Assembly (NCBI GenBank): GCA_014218235.1
Contig: CM024760.1
Span: 145,839,245-145,903,244 of the forward strand
Source: Colocasia esculenta
Lineage: Eukaryota; Streptophyta; Magnoliopsida; Alismatales; Araceae
Reading direction: 5' to 3'
DNA length: 64,000 nt
Under the pieces are notes generated by a model that did no database searches, was not told the DNA's origin, and saw only the letters and a list, made by a program, of their open reading frames with translations. Positions 46,641 through 57,169 of the stretch are shown here, piece after piece. Both the position numbers and the translations under genes were made by a program. The stretch's first letter is position 1. Each line of letters begins with the position of its first letter.

Positions 46641-47437
46641 AATTTATATCAAAAAATAAACTTTGAAAATAAAATAATTTATTTCTTTTAGTATTTAGTT
46701 TTAATTTATTATTCTTATATATCTATTATAGGTTCCTTCATCGAATGGTGTCAGAGGAGACAAGGAGGATGTGGACACCGAGGATCTGTGATATATTTCT
46801 TTTTATTATTGTGGATATTTATGGATTATTTTACTTTAGTGATTGTGTGATTTTTATTTATGATATGTTTGTAAAACTAGTTATTTTTCTTTTTTATATT
46901 TAATTTAATAAATAAATAAATGAAAATTCAAAGACTAATTAAACACGGAACATTTCTATCACAATTCAGTCAGAAAACAGTAACCGAAATTGTGACCGAA
47001 ATATTCAGTCGCTAAAATAGCCATTTGTGACCAAATATGTTTGGTTATAAATTCGGTCACAAAAAAGTGGTCACTATTTTGTGACCGAACTGTGACTGAA
47101 ATATTTGGTCGCTAATGTCAGACATTTGCGACCATACATATTCGGTGACAATTTCAGTCACTATTTTGTGACTAAATTTATGACCGAATATGTACGGTTG
47201 TTGTTCTATTTGGTCGTCAGTTTAGAGACCAAATAGAGACCAAAGTTCTTTGGTCTTAAAAATAGTGACCGAATAGCGACTAAAAAAATTCGATCACAAT
47301 ATTGCGACCAATTTATTTTCACCGACAAGTTCGGTCACTATTCAATCGAAATTCGGTCATTGTTTCTTTCAATGACCAAATTGAGACCTAATAGCGATCG
47401 AAATTGTTAGTCGTTATTCACGTCATTTCTTGTGGTG

Positions 47438-48961
47438 TATGGATGTTAATTTCTATTCTCTACTTTATGGGGATCTATGCTGAGAGTTAGATATTAACAT
47501 TTTTTATCTTCTGATTATGGACAATTGTTACTTTAAAGTCTTTTTAACTATTATTTTAGCACTTTTTAAGTTACACTTCAAATTATATCAATAGTTACTT
47601 TAAATCTAACACACCTTAACCAGTTTACTTTTCTTTTTAACATGTTTCTTCTTCTACTTTAACTGAGTTTTTCAACTAATTTGACAGACAACAACTACTA
47701 CTTTAACAGACAATAATTATGACTTTAACAGACTATAACTACTACTTTAACACACTGAAATTACTACTTTAACAGACCAACCACTTTAAGTAATTTCCTC
47801 TTCTTTTTTAATAGTTTTTTTTCTTCTTTAACAGGTTTGCTCTTCTACTTTAACTAGTTTCCTCTCCTACTTTAAAACCTTCAAACTTAGACTATAAGTC
47901 ATACCAACAGTGACTTTAAGTTTCACATATTTTAACTCATCATACTTTAATGACTTCAACGCTTACTTCAACACATTCGAACACTTCAACATTTTAAAAC
48001 TTAGACTTATTTTATATCAACAATTACTTTTAAGTGTCACATAATTTAACTCAGCTATCACACGTATTTTAACAATTCCAAACTCTTACTTTACCATATT
48101 AGAATATAGACTTTAAGTCATGTTCACACTAACTTCAAGTCGCACACACTATCTGTCAGACATACTTTAACATATTTGAACTCTTACTTTAACACCTTTA
48201 AACTAAAATATTAAATCATGCAAACACTTACACTTTAAATTATATCAACAGTTACTTTAAATCTCACATATTTTAACTTACTGTCACACATATTTTAACA
48301 ACTTTAAACTTTTATTTTAACACATTAAAATTTAGATTTTAATTGTTGTTAAAATATGAACAAAGTAGTCATACATATCTGATGGCACAAAAATAGATAA
48401 AAAAAGATAAAATGGGAAAAAAATAGAAGATAGAAATATTTTAAAAGACCGATTGATAAAATCTACCAAATTTATAAGAGGGACACTTTTTTCTGACAAA
48501 GACTAAAAAATAAATCTCCTCCTAACAAAAGCCTATAATTAATTTGTCCTATTAATTCTGATGGAAGGTGTCAGCAACATCACATACCTTTTCCAAGAAG
48601 AAACTTCAAATATGACCACTACGGAGACTTATATACATTACTATTAAATTTCTGAAAAGTTGGAAACAAAAGAACACAAAAATCTATAAAAGAAGAAAAA
48701 AAATGCAACCAAACATGAAGCGACCGTTGATTAACTTAAGGCGACTTTGTTCTTAGCATTTTGATCGCAAAGACTGCGTTTCAACTGTTTCTGAAGTCAG
48801 CTTTCTACGACAGAAGAAAAAGTCAGAACAGAAAAAAGGCACCACGGTATCACGAGAGGTCAATTTGTACTACAGTACATTTAGGTTACTACGTAGTAGT
48901 ATTCTTAACTTCTTCTCAGAAAAAGGAACAAAAAATAAGGATGGGGGGGGACGAAATCTGG
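47438..48961. other. AT-rich region with degenerate TACTTTAA repeats
   Basis: From about 47520 to 48360 the words TACTTTAAC and CACACATTTTAAC recur irregularly every 20-60 bp. No ORF of interest is seen. The last three bases (TGG) are the target site of CACTA-2. Confidence 0.5.
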
Positions 48962-49145
48962 CACTACAAGAAGCAGAGTATTTGTCATCGGAAATATGTC
49001 AGCAGCTAAAAAAATTCGCTGACAAAAGGGACATACGTCAACGGCTCTGTTTGTCCGCTGACATATCTTTATTATTTGTCAATGGCCGCTTTGGTTGTTG
49101 ACATATCCTCACTACTTGTCAACGGTTTCTTTTATGCGTTGACAA
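48962..49145 (+). repeat. Left terminal and subterminal repeats of CACTA-2
   Basis: TGTCAGCAGC, CGCTGACA, GTCAACGGC and GCGTTGACA words occur every 15-30 bp. They are presumed transposase-binding sites. Confidence 0.88.
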
Positions 49146-49409
49146 ATCTTTATAATTATATTTTAACATTTTTATTAATATATTATTTTTAATTGATAAT
49201 TTTTATATTTATTATTAATAAATATCATTAATCAGTAAAATTAGATATAATGTTAATAAATAATATTTTAATATTGATAAAAATATAATAAATAAAAATC
49301 AATATTATTTAATATTGATAAAAATATAATAAAAAATTAATATTTATTATTTAATTAAAAGTAATGTCAACTGCCTCACCAACTGCAGACATATATTTCT
49401 TTTTCTTAC

Positions 49410-49690
49410 CCCACCCCCAAACCCCCTCACTGCGCGAAGCCGGCCTCTCGGTAACTCCTCCTCTGGCGATCTCCCCGTGCCCTAGAGCTCCTGCGACGAT
49501 CTCCTCCTCCGGCGATCTCCCCGCGCCGGCCGCGTCTTCACCTCCTCCTCCGGCGATCTCCCCGCGCCGGCCGCGTCCTCCTCCGGCGACCTCCTCCTCC
49601 GGACGATCTCCCAGTCGCCCCCGCTCCGGCTGCATCCTCCTCCGGTGACCTCCTCCTCCTCCGGCTATCTCCAACCGGATCTGCAGGTCC
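49410..49690 (+). repeat. GC-rich leader of CACTA-2 with CTCCTCCTCCGGCGATCTCC repeats
   Basis: Repeats of about 30-50 bp sit in an otherwise AT-rich element, about 450 bp from the 5' end. En/Spm has a GC-rich downstream control region at the same place, known as a target of methylation-based control. The same role is inferred here from position and composition only. Confidence 0.75.
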
Positions 49691-49699
49691 TCTCTCTCT

Positions 49700-49990
49700 C
49701 TCTCTCAAGATGGCCCCCAACATCGAGTCTAACAGGCCGGCCCTGGAGAGGCTCAGCCCATTTGACATTTTGGTCCATCCAAAGATTTCGGCATAGGCCT
49801 TGTGATCAGCCCAATTCACCTCCCCTCGAAGATACCAAGCTACCAGTCCAACACATCCTTCGTTCACTTTGGTACTCACGGCCCTCTGCGCCGGAAGTGA
49901 AGTATGAGAAGAATTCTTAGCTCGTAGTTGTAGTTTTTCTCTGATTGAAGACAGACGAAGCTTTGGAAACATTGCTGGTGGCCTTCTCAT
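49700..49990 (-). pseudogene. Antisense ORF in the CACTA-2 leader, possible captured host exon
   Basis: From ATG 49990 the minus strand reads MRRPPAMFPKLRLSS and then a region of ordinary amino-acid composition (GLVAWYLRGEVNWADHKAYA) before running into the low-complexity GC-rich leader. It is not recognised. Its codon-like composition differs from the surrounding element, and CACTA elements are known to capture host gene pieces. It could equally be a chance ORF. Confidence 0.3.
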
Positions 49991-50645
49991 CTTAAATCCA
50001 TCTTATTCGATGCTACATGTCTAATGTCTTTTTTTGGTAAGTCCTAGTGTGCTACTGCTACATGTCTGATGTCCTCATATGTAAGAAGAACTTGTACAAG
50101 ATCCTGTATAAAGACGCAGAGAAGCACTTAGTGGCAGGACGGAATGTCTAAGTTATTTGTATAGAGTATAGACATAAGATTACTCAGAAAGATTCATAGA
50201 TTACTCAGAAAGATGCATGTGCCGATGCTGATGGGATAATGCTGGCGCTTGTCCTTCTGACTCACCCACAAAGATCAACTTTTCCTTTACATATACATTT
50301 CATCAGGTTTTGCTTTGTGTAAACTGGAGAAAATTATTCAACTACTGTTGCTATGAAAAGACTCAAATATTCTTGATGACTGTGTGTGATAGTGTAGCTA
50401 CGAAAGGAGAGCTATAGATAAGGTGAATGCCATTTTCTTTAATGGAATCAAAGTAATTAAGTATCCACCTCCAGCTACACACAGCAAGGTCTTTATTCTT
50501 GTCCATATATATATCAGGGATGAGGAAGAATTCTTTGATAAAGTGACATTTCATTTGGGTCGGTGAGATTTTAGATTCCCGGCCTGTTTGATAACATTTA
50601 ATTATAGATATTAATATCTTTGCGCATAGAAAGCACTTCATTGGG

Positions 50646-50649
50646 TATA

Positions 50650-50688
<39 letters not shown>
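50646..50688. repeat. (AT)n microsatellite
   Basis: About 20 TA units. Confidence 0.95.
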
Positions 50689-50689
<1 letters not shown>

Positions 50690-50863
50690 CCCTGTGAATT
50701 CCCTGGCATGCAGCAACATCTAGAAGTATATGGATATGAATGTGTGATTTTTTGCAAGATGTGATTGCCTTCATATATTTTAATGCAGGATGCAAGCGTA
50801 TAAATATGAATGTGTGGATGTGGTGTGTGAATGTATGGACCTTTTTTTTTTCTTTTTTGCCCG

Positions 50864-50938
50864 TTCAAGACTTTTGTTAGGATATATATTTTACCGTCTT
50901 TTGATGGTAATGACATATATCCTAACAAAAGTCTTGAA
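50864..50938. repeat. 24-bp perfect inverted repeat
   Basis: Arm ttcaagacttttgttaggat plus four bases (50864-50887) is the exact reverse complement of 50915-50938; the loop is 27 nt. It lies in the CACTA-2 5' region just upstream of the larger hairpin. Confidence 0.88.
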
Positions 50939-50958
50939 TTGTCCTATTGGACAGTCTG

Positions 50959-51224
50959 TGGATATTTTGATCATCTGATGTTCTCCATTATATGTGTTTA
51001 TGATTGTCTTAAAATTTCGACGGCATCTCCCTACTCTTCTCTAATATACCTGCTAATTTTAACTACTCAACTTTTCACTTGTAGTTTATACGAGTGATTT
51101 TTTTAGCAAAGTTAAATTTAGTAAATAATAGTGGTATATTGGAGAAGTGTGGGGAGATACTGCCGAAATTTTAAGACAATCATAAGCACATATAATGGAG
51201 AACATCAGATGATCAAAATATCCA
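50959..51224. repeat. 92-bp-arm hairpin upstream of CACTA-2 tnp2
   Basis: Arms 50959-51050 and 51133-51224 pair with only a few mismatches; the loop is 82 nt. The core AAAATTTCGRCRGCATCTCC is shared with the hairpin upstream of CACTA-1 tnp2. It ends 152 bp before the tnp2 ATG. A role as small-RNA precursor, or as binding site for the transposase complex, is possible. Confidence 0.88.
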
Positions 51225-51375
51225 TGGATGGGCAAGATTTGATGTAGGTACCCCATTTTATTTGACAATGTATGTATACAGGTGGATGTACACTTGTGGA
51301 TTTGCTCTTGATACAAGGGAGGTGCTGCCGAATTTTTTACTGAATTCTTTGTTTATGGTTATAGGATATATAGAA

Positions 51376-53075
51376 ATGGTTGGACCTGATAAGACTTGGA
51401 TGGAACTTGTTAATAATCGAGGAGATCCTAGATATGTGAAGGGGGTAGAGTCTTTTTGGAGTATGCTTTTCATGCAGATCGAACAAGATACAGGCATGGT
51501 CAATACAGTGAGCTGATATAGTGTCCATGTCGGAATTGTCGTAATAGAGTAAAGTTGACCCGAACAGAAGTTGAAACTCATCTTATAGTAGATGGAGTCT
51601 AGACACACTATAACAATTGGGTATGTCATGGAGAGACACCATTTGACATCCTTTATGTGGAGGCAATAGGGCACCAAACAGAAATAACACATACAAATAT
51701 CTCCTCTGTACAGATGAGTGATCAGCAGCTAGATATCGATTCTATACATATGTTGCATGAGTTTCAACAAGCTGAATTTGCCATTTCAGTGGAGGAGCAT
51801 GAGCCAAATTCCAAAGCAAGTGACTTTTATAGATTATTACAAGATGCTGAAATGCCATTATATGATGGGTGTCAGAAGGTTTCAAAGTTGTCATTTCTTT
51901 TGAAACTGATGCATATTAAGACAATGAATCAAGTGACCGGGAGATGCATGAATATGTTGTTGGAATTTATTAAAGAAATATTACCACAAGAAGCTAATGT
52001 ACCCCAAACATGGTATGAAGCCAAAAAGATCATTAAAGATTTGGGGTTGGGTTATGAGAAAATAGATGCATCTAAAAATGACTGTATATTATTTTGGAAG
52101 GAACACAAAGATAAAGATCGATGCCCGCAATGTGATGCATCTCGATATAAGGAAAGAGTGCAAAACGTAGATAATCAAGTTGATAATGAGAAGGTGAAAC
52201 TTGGCAAACGAATACCCAACAAGGTCTTGCGCTATTTTCCGTTGAAAGATAGATTGCAAAGGTTATTTATGTCATCTAAAACGGACAAGTGGATGACATG
52301 GCACTCTGATGGTCGGACTCGTCAACAGAATGGGGAAATGCGACATCCAGCTGATTCTGAGGCATTGTTACATTTTGATAGTCAGTATCCGGATTTTGCT
52401 ACAGAGACTCGCAATGTGAGACTCGGTTTAGCAAGTGATGGGTTCAATCCATTTGGAAATTTGAGTAGTAGCTACAGTATATGGCCTGTGATGGTACTAG
52501 CTTATAACTTGCCTCCATGGATGTGCATGAAGCAGACATTTATGATGATGTCATTATTCATTCCTGGTCCTAGAGATCCGGGAAATGACATTGATGTATA
52601 CCTTCAACCACTTATTGATGAGTTGAAAGAGTTGTGGGATGTTGGTGTTGAAACGTATGATGTTTCGAAAAAACAAAATTTCAACATGCGAGCTGCTCTT
52701 CTTTGGACGTTGAATGACTTTCCAGCATATGCCAATTTATCTGGATGGAGCACTAAAGAAAAAGTTGCATGTCCATTATGTAATTATAATACTCATTCAA
52801 GATGGCTGCATAATTATCGAAAATTTTGTTACTTAGGACACAGACGGTTCTTACCAATACATCATAGATGGAGGAAAGACAATTACAAACAGAAATTTGA
52901 TGGTCGAAAGGAACATGGTAAGCCACCAAAAAAAATGACGGGATTAGAATTGTGGAGGCAGAATCTGAGTCTTGTTAGATTTGGAAAGACATTCAAAAAA
53001 GATATCAAATACTCTGTAAATCTCTTCGGTCTTCTGATTGATTCTTGGTGGTTATTTATGTTGACCTGGGGTTAA
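51376..53075 (+). pseudogene. tnp2: CACTA transposase TNP2, C-terminally truncated (CACTA-2)
   Basis: ATG 51376 (MVGPDKTWMELVNNRGDPRY) is chosen because the family's N-terminal pattern follows directly. A shift near 51450 in a T run moves to the main frame, which has TAG at 51519 and 51600 around the Cys-rich CPCRNCRNRVKL, then is open to 53075. Transposase_21 motifs: FYRLLQDAEMPLYDGC, LGLGYEKIDA, CPQCDASRYK, MTWHSDG, VRLGLASDGFNPFGNLSS, YNLPPWMCMKQ, PLCNYNTHSRWL, YLGHRRFLP. The segment with HNLDVMHIEKN and DUF4218 is absent; after about 52990 the sequence is unrelated. Part of the catalytic region is thus missing. Confidence 0.88.
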
Positions 53076-54102
53076 ACTTTGCATCTTTGATCTATGTCAA
53101 CCAAACTTTCTGAAACATCTAGTTGAGTGGATGTGTTCCTTGTCCTTATTTTTTAGAGATTGTCTGTGATGTGTTGTAGGCATCTTACAGTGCAGACATG
53201 TTCTCTATGTAGACATTTGGGTTCCCAAATGTATTTCCTATCTAGCGACCAACAAATGCATTTTCTTCAATTTCCTTGATGATTTCCATTTCTTATGGTG
53301 TTCCAAAGGTCAATGCTAGGCGTCTCATATAGGACATGTTCTACAAGCGTACGTCCAACATCCTTCTTTTTCTAGCAATAGTAATAGTATAGTTTTGGTT
53401 CAAAGTATATATGTGCCCCTCTGAAGATATACTTTTTCTTATTTGCATTTTTTTTTTGACATGGTTCTTTTCTCTTTGCTTGTAGTTTGTACTTCCATTG
53501 AGACACCCTTGTATAATGTAAAATTATGTATTTTAATTTCTGTTATAATTATTTAACTTTTTATTCATCTGACTAGACGTATTTCTCATTCTGTCCACCT
53601 AAAGCTTGTTGCCTTTTGTTTGGGAGAGGGCTTCGCTTTTTCTTTTTGAAAGAGGATCAAATTGGGAAGTTTATACTACTGTTACCTTAATCTTGCGATT
53701 GGTTAGATCATCATCTGTGGCAACATTAATAAGCGGTCTCCCTTTCAATGCATTTTTTAATGTAATAAAATCTTGTACGTGCCTTTGGACTGGCCACCTT
53801 GATGAGCTTTTTGTATTCAGTTTTTAGTCGACCTTTCTATATTGAATTGGACAAAATGCTCCTGTGGGGAATCCAACCATCTTGAATTGTGATTATCCAC
53901 AAAAGGCCATACTATGTTCCCTCATTTCTCCCAATCATGTGCTTTCCATTCAGGTAACTGTTGGATACTTGCTCTCCTCTAAACCTAGAGATACTTGCTC
54001 TCCTCTAAACCTTTCTTATGTCTTATTTCTTATGTCTTATTTACAAGCACATTTATTTTCATTACTTTTAATGTGGAACTAAAAAATTATGTCTCTATAC
54101 AG
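53076..54102. other. Unidentified sequence replacing the 3' half of tnp2 in CACTA-2
   Basis: No transposase similarity is seen. A 23-bp direct duplication, GATACTTGCTCTCCTCTAAACC and one more base, occurs at about 53968 and 53992. A minus-strand stretch near 53310-53170 has coding-like residues broken by stops (EMEIIKEIEENAFVGR). It could be captured host DNA or a decayed insertion; I cannot identify it. Confidence 0.4.
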
Positions 54103-55124
54103 CATTATACAGGCAAATCTTTGATGATGCCATTGTCTCAGTTCCAGCTGGTGTTAATCCGCAAGATTGGCAGATAATGTGTGCAAAATGGAACACTTCG
54201 GATGAGCAGGTAATAATAAAGTTTTATAATACATCTTCATTTTTTATTTTAACATTTAAAATATTTGTTGGCAGAATATCGCTGATCGCAATAAGACAAA
54301 TTGCTCTCATCAATCTATGCCATATAGAAAGGGCAGGAAGAGTCATTATCAATTGAAGGATGATTTGTAAGTTAAATATTTAGTTAAAATTTACTATCAA
54401 TTTAATATTTATTTAATTCTTACTCTCTTTAACACATGTGAACAACACCTTGCTCATGATCGTGAACCAAATCGTGTGGAGATCTTTAAAATTGGCAGAT
54501 GCAAGGAATTACCTGATGGCAATGAGCAGTGGGTAGATGACGAGAGTAGGAGTCGATATGTAAGTGTATTTTTAAAATTTATCATTAATGTTTATGTGAT
54601 ATTTTTTATGATAAATAATAATTTTTTTTGAATTTTTTATGCAAGAGAGGATGATTCAGCTATCGACTCCTTCACTAGATAGTGAGAGTGGGAGTACCCC
54701 CATTTCTGTTGAGGAGGCTTTTGTTTCAGTTATGGGGAAGAACCGATCTGGTCGCATTCGTTGCGGAGGCAGTCGAGAGACACGTCGCACATGGTATGGG
54801 ACAGGAGAAGGGTCGAGCTCCACTGACTATCAGCAACAGATTAACAACATTGAAAACACTCTCAGAATAGAGGTTGAGGAGTTGCGTACAGAGGCGCGCA
54901 GACGTGACTCAGAGATGGATGATATGCGGAGGGAGTTGGAGCAGCTGCATAAACGAGAGTCTGAGATGGATGACATACGTAGACAGATGCTGCAGATGAG
55001 CACATTCATGACTCAGTTTCAGACTAGTAAGAGATTTGCTGCGTCAGCTCCATCGAGAGCACCAGAGGATGACCACGTAGATACTGATGCTGAGGGAGAT
55101 GACTATGATGATGATGATTGTTAG
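54103..55124 (+). pseudogene. Transposase_24-like second protein of CACTA-2 (TNPA-type role)
   Basis: Exons by splice signals: about 54103-54209 (LYRQIFDDAIVSVPAGV, PQDWQIMC; donor CAG|GTAATA), 54275-54366 (RNKTNCSHQSMPYRKGRKS; donor GTAAGT), about 54440-54559 (EPNRVEIFK, QWVDDESRSRY; donor GTAAGTG), and about 54648-55124. This is the Transposase_24 (Ptta/En/Spm) pattern, including VEEAFVSVMGKNRSGRIR. The last exon adds a coiled coil (EVEELRTEARRRDSEMDD onward) and an acidic tail ending DYDDDDC. The third exon lacks a clear AG acceptor, so it may be damaged. The protein would bind subterminal repeats and pair the ends. Confidence 0.78.
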
Positions 55125-55394
55125 ATAGATATTTTGATGACATTAATTTAGAGACTTTGATTTATTTTAGTTATATTATTTGTTTTCTTGTTGTGTTTGT
55201 ATTTAGGTATTTTGTATAAACAGAAATTTGATGTTATATGAATTGACTATTTTGATGTTGTATGAATTGAGTATTTAGAGATTTTGATGTTATATGAATT
55301 GAATGTGGATTTATTTTCTTGTTGTGTTTATTTAGGTATTTTTATATAAGTAGCAAATTAGAAATTGTAAAAAAATTATTAAAAAAAATTTAGA

Positions 55395-55754
55395 CAACAT
55401 ATGTCAGCGGCTATAAACCGCTGACAAAAGATATATTAAATTTTATCAGCGGTCAACAAACCGCTGACATAAAGCTTCTTTGTCAGCGGTTTAATGAGCC
55501 GCTGACAAAAATTTTGTGTTTGTCAGCGGGTAGTAAGTCGCTGAGATAAAAAAATTTTGTCAGCAGTTATATGTCGCTGACATAAAATTTTTTTGTCAGC
55601 GGTCCACAATTCTGTTGACGTATGTTTTATCGACGACTAAGATATCGACGGCTTTGTCAACGAGTTTAAGCCGTTGACATATGTCTTTGTCAACGGCTTT
55701 TTTGGTTTTGTCAACGGCACGTAGCCGCTGACATATGCCGTTTTTCCTATAGTG
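55395..55754 (+). repeat. Right subterminal repeats and terminus of CACTA-2
   Basis: At least a dozen TGTCAGCGG / CCGCTGACA words alternate in orientation roughly every 20-25 bp, often as facing pairs such as GTCAGCGGCTATAAACCGCTG, one base longer in context. It ends CTATAGTG at 55754. Confidence 0.92.
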
Positions 55755-56513
55755 TGGGGAGCATTAATGGTGGTACTAACTAGCGCATTTATGTTCTTAT
55801 CAACAACATAAGGATATACTTTTGAGGTTAAAAGGAACCTACTTTTAGGGGGAAATGAAATTTTTTTCTTTTGGGTTCGGGATCGGATAATTAAGTTCTA
55901 GAGACTAAGAGCTAACCTTCAAATATTATCAGAACGAAAAGTTAAAAGAAAATTTTCAAATCGTTAACGCATTTCCTAAAATTATAGTTAATGTACAAGA
56001 TTTATTTTTAATGTACTTGGTTAACTTGATGCGTTAGGAATCAAACCTTCCAACAAGGTTTGAGTGAGTCGTGAGGTTGCATGAAATGTGAGATATAATA
56101 TCCCGTAGGACATTGCAAGTGGATCAAGTTAATCTCGAAAATGAGTTGTTGAGGCATCGATCTCCCACACTTGAGAACCACGAATGCAATTCGGGAACAG
56201 TACTGACAACACAGAGATTTCAATTCCTTGTGTACAATATATATATAACAGGGAACATGAGGGTGCGGGGTCGTTCCCACTTCATATGGAAACAAGAATG
56301 GACGGTTTTTTTTTTTTCTTTTTTGGAGCGGGACGTGTGAACGGACGTGTTAGCTTCTACAAGACGGCTGTGAAAATGGATGCCACTTCATCGATCGGCT
56401 CTCCTTTGTAAGTATGAATGGCTTCTGGAAGAAATGGGCCATACTTTCACAACATTACAAATTTTATATAGTGGCACGGAAATTTGGTACCTGGTCACTC
56501 TCTCTTGTTCACA

Positions 56514-56552
<39 letters not shown>

Positions 56553-57169
56553 ATACACACACGCACACAAGATGATCGAGACTAGCTAGCTAGTTTCAAA
56601 GCTGCTTTAAATTCGTCAGGTTAGGTTTGCCATTCATCGCTATGGTGGCAGCCATTCAAGTGACGCCCGCAATCCCTCATCAATGACGTCGCATGAATCC
56701 CTGGCCCACAAGTAGCTTTTTTTCCAAAGAAAAGTTGTCCAAGAAACCATTGTCAATCTTCTATATACATCCATGCATCTTGGTGCAATCTTGGGTTTTT
56801 TCGTTTAGTGGCAGTACATAATTGTGGTGTATGGTCGTAGTAATATTGAGATGAGAAAATTTTGCTGCACACCTCAACTTGAGAGGGTGTGGAAGTATAT
56901 CGCATCGTGATGATGTCACGTTATCATGATGCAGTACCAAACAACAAATCGTTGTCCAGTGTATGCGCGCACTTCCTCCATAAAGTGTGCGTCAAAATTT
57001 TCTCTATTGAGATTTGAAGATTTCAAGGTAATGAAAAAGTTTTAAGAGTCTGAAATTTGTTATAAAAAATGAAAAGTTACTTGCAAGTAACTTGAAATGT
57101 AAGATGTCTGTTCAGATATGTGCAATATTTCTGTGCATTGATTTTTAATTTTTATCCCAAAGAAGGGAG
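55755..57169. other. Intergenic, no recognised gene
   Basis: It includes a poly-T run (about 56306-56318), a (TC)n microsatellite at 56517-56551 followed by ACACAC, and otherwise unique-looking AT-rich sequence. Confidence 0.5.
56517..56551. repeat. (TC)n microsatellite
   Basis: About 17 TC units. Confidence 0.95.

Larger units (their letters stand above)
42725..46793 (+). pseudogene. Transposase_24-like CACTA protein, 3' exons (CACTA-4)
   Basis: The exon at about 42725-43117 reads VWVAASGAPKKVHVYGF and later DDVMGFIRDEIFSLETRL, the pattern of the second protein of plant CACTA elements (Transposase_24, Ptta/En/Spm). The frame is broken in this exon. A donor CTCAA|GTGAGTTTTT (43118) and an acceptor TCTATTATAG (46730) bound a 3.6-kb intron. 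The last exon encodes a short acidic tail (KEDVDTEDL) ending TGA near 46793, like the acidic tail of the CACTA-2 homologue. The intron holds a tandem array and a nested solo LTR. Confidence 0.5.
42720..47437 (+). mobile_element. CACTA-4, 3' half with terminus and subterminal repeats
   Basis: The right end reads CACCACAAGAAATGACG on the minus strand from 47437, a CACTA terminus with C for T. Between 46945 and 47437, repeats of GTGACCGAA/TTCGGTCAC occur in both orientations. Coding remnants lie at 42725-43117 and 46731-46793. The left end is not found. Confidence 0.7.
48962..55754 (+). mobile_element. CACTA-2, end-to-end En/Spm element (6,793 bp)
   Basis: The left terminus is CACTACAAGAAGCAGAG; the right terminus on the minus strand is CACTATAGGAAAAACGG. 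Target duplications TGG are at 48959-48961 and 55755-55757. Both ends carry subterminal repeats of TGTCAGCGGC in both orientations. Inside are a GC-rich leader, a long hairpin, tnp2 and a Transposase_24-like gene, all on the plus strand. Both genes look damaged or incomplete, so it would need help in trans, but its ends look usable. Confidence 0.93.
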
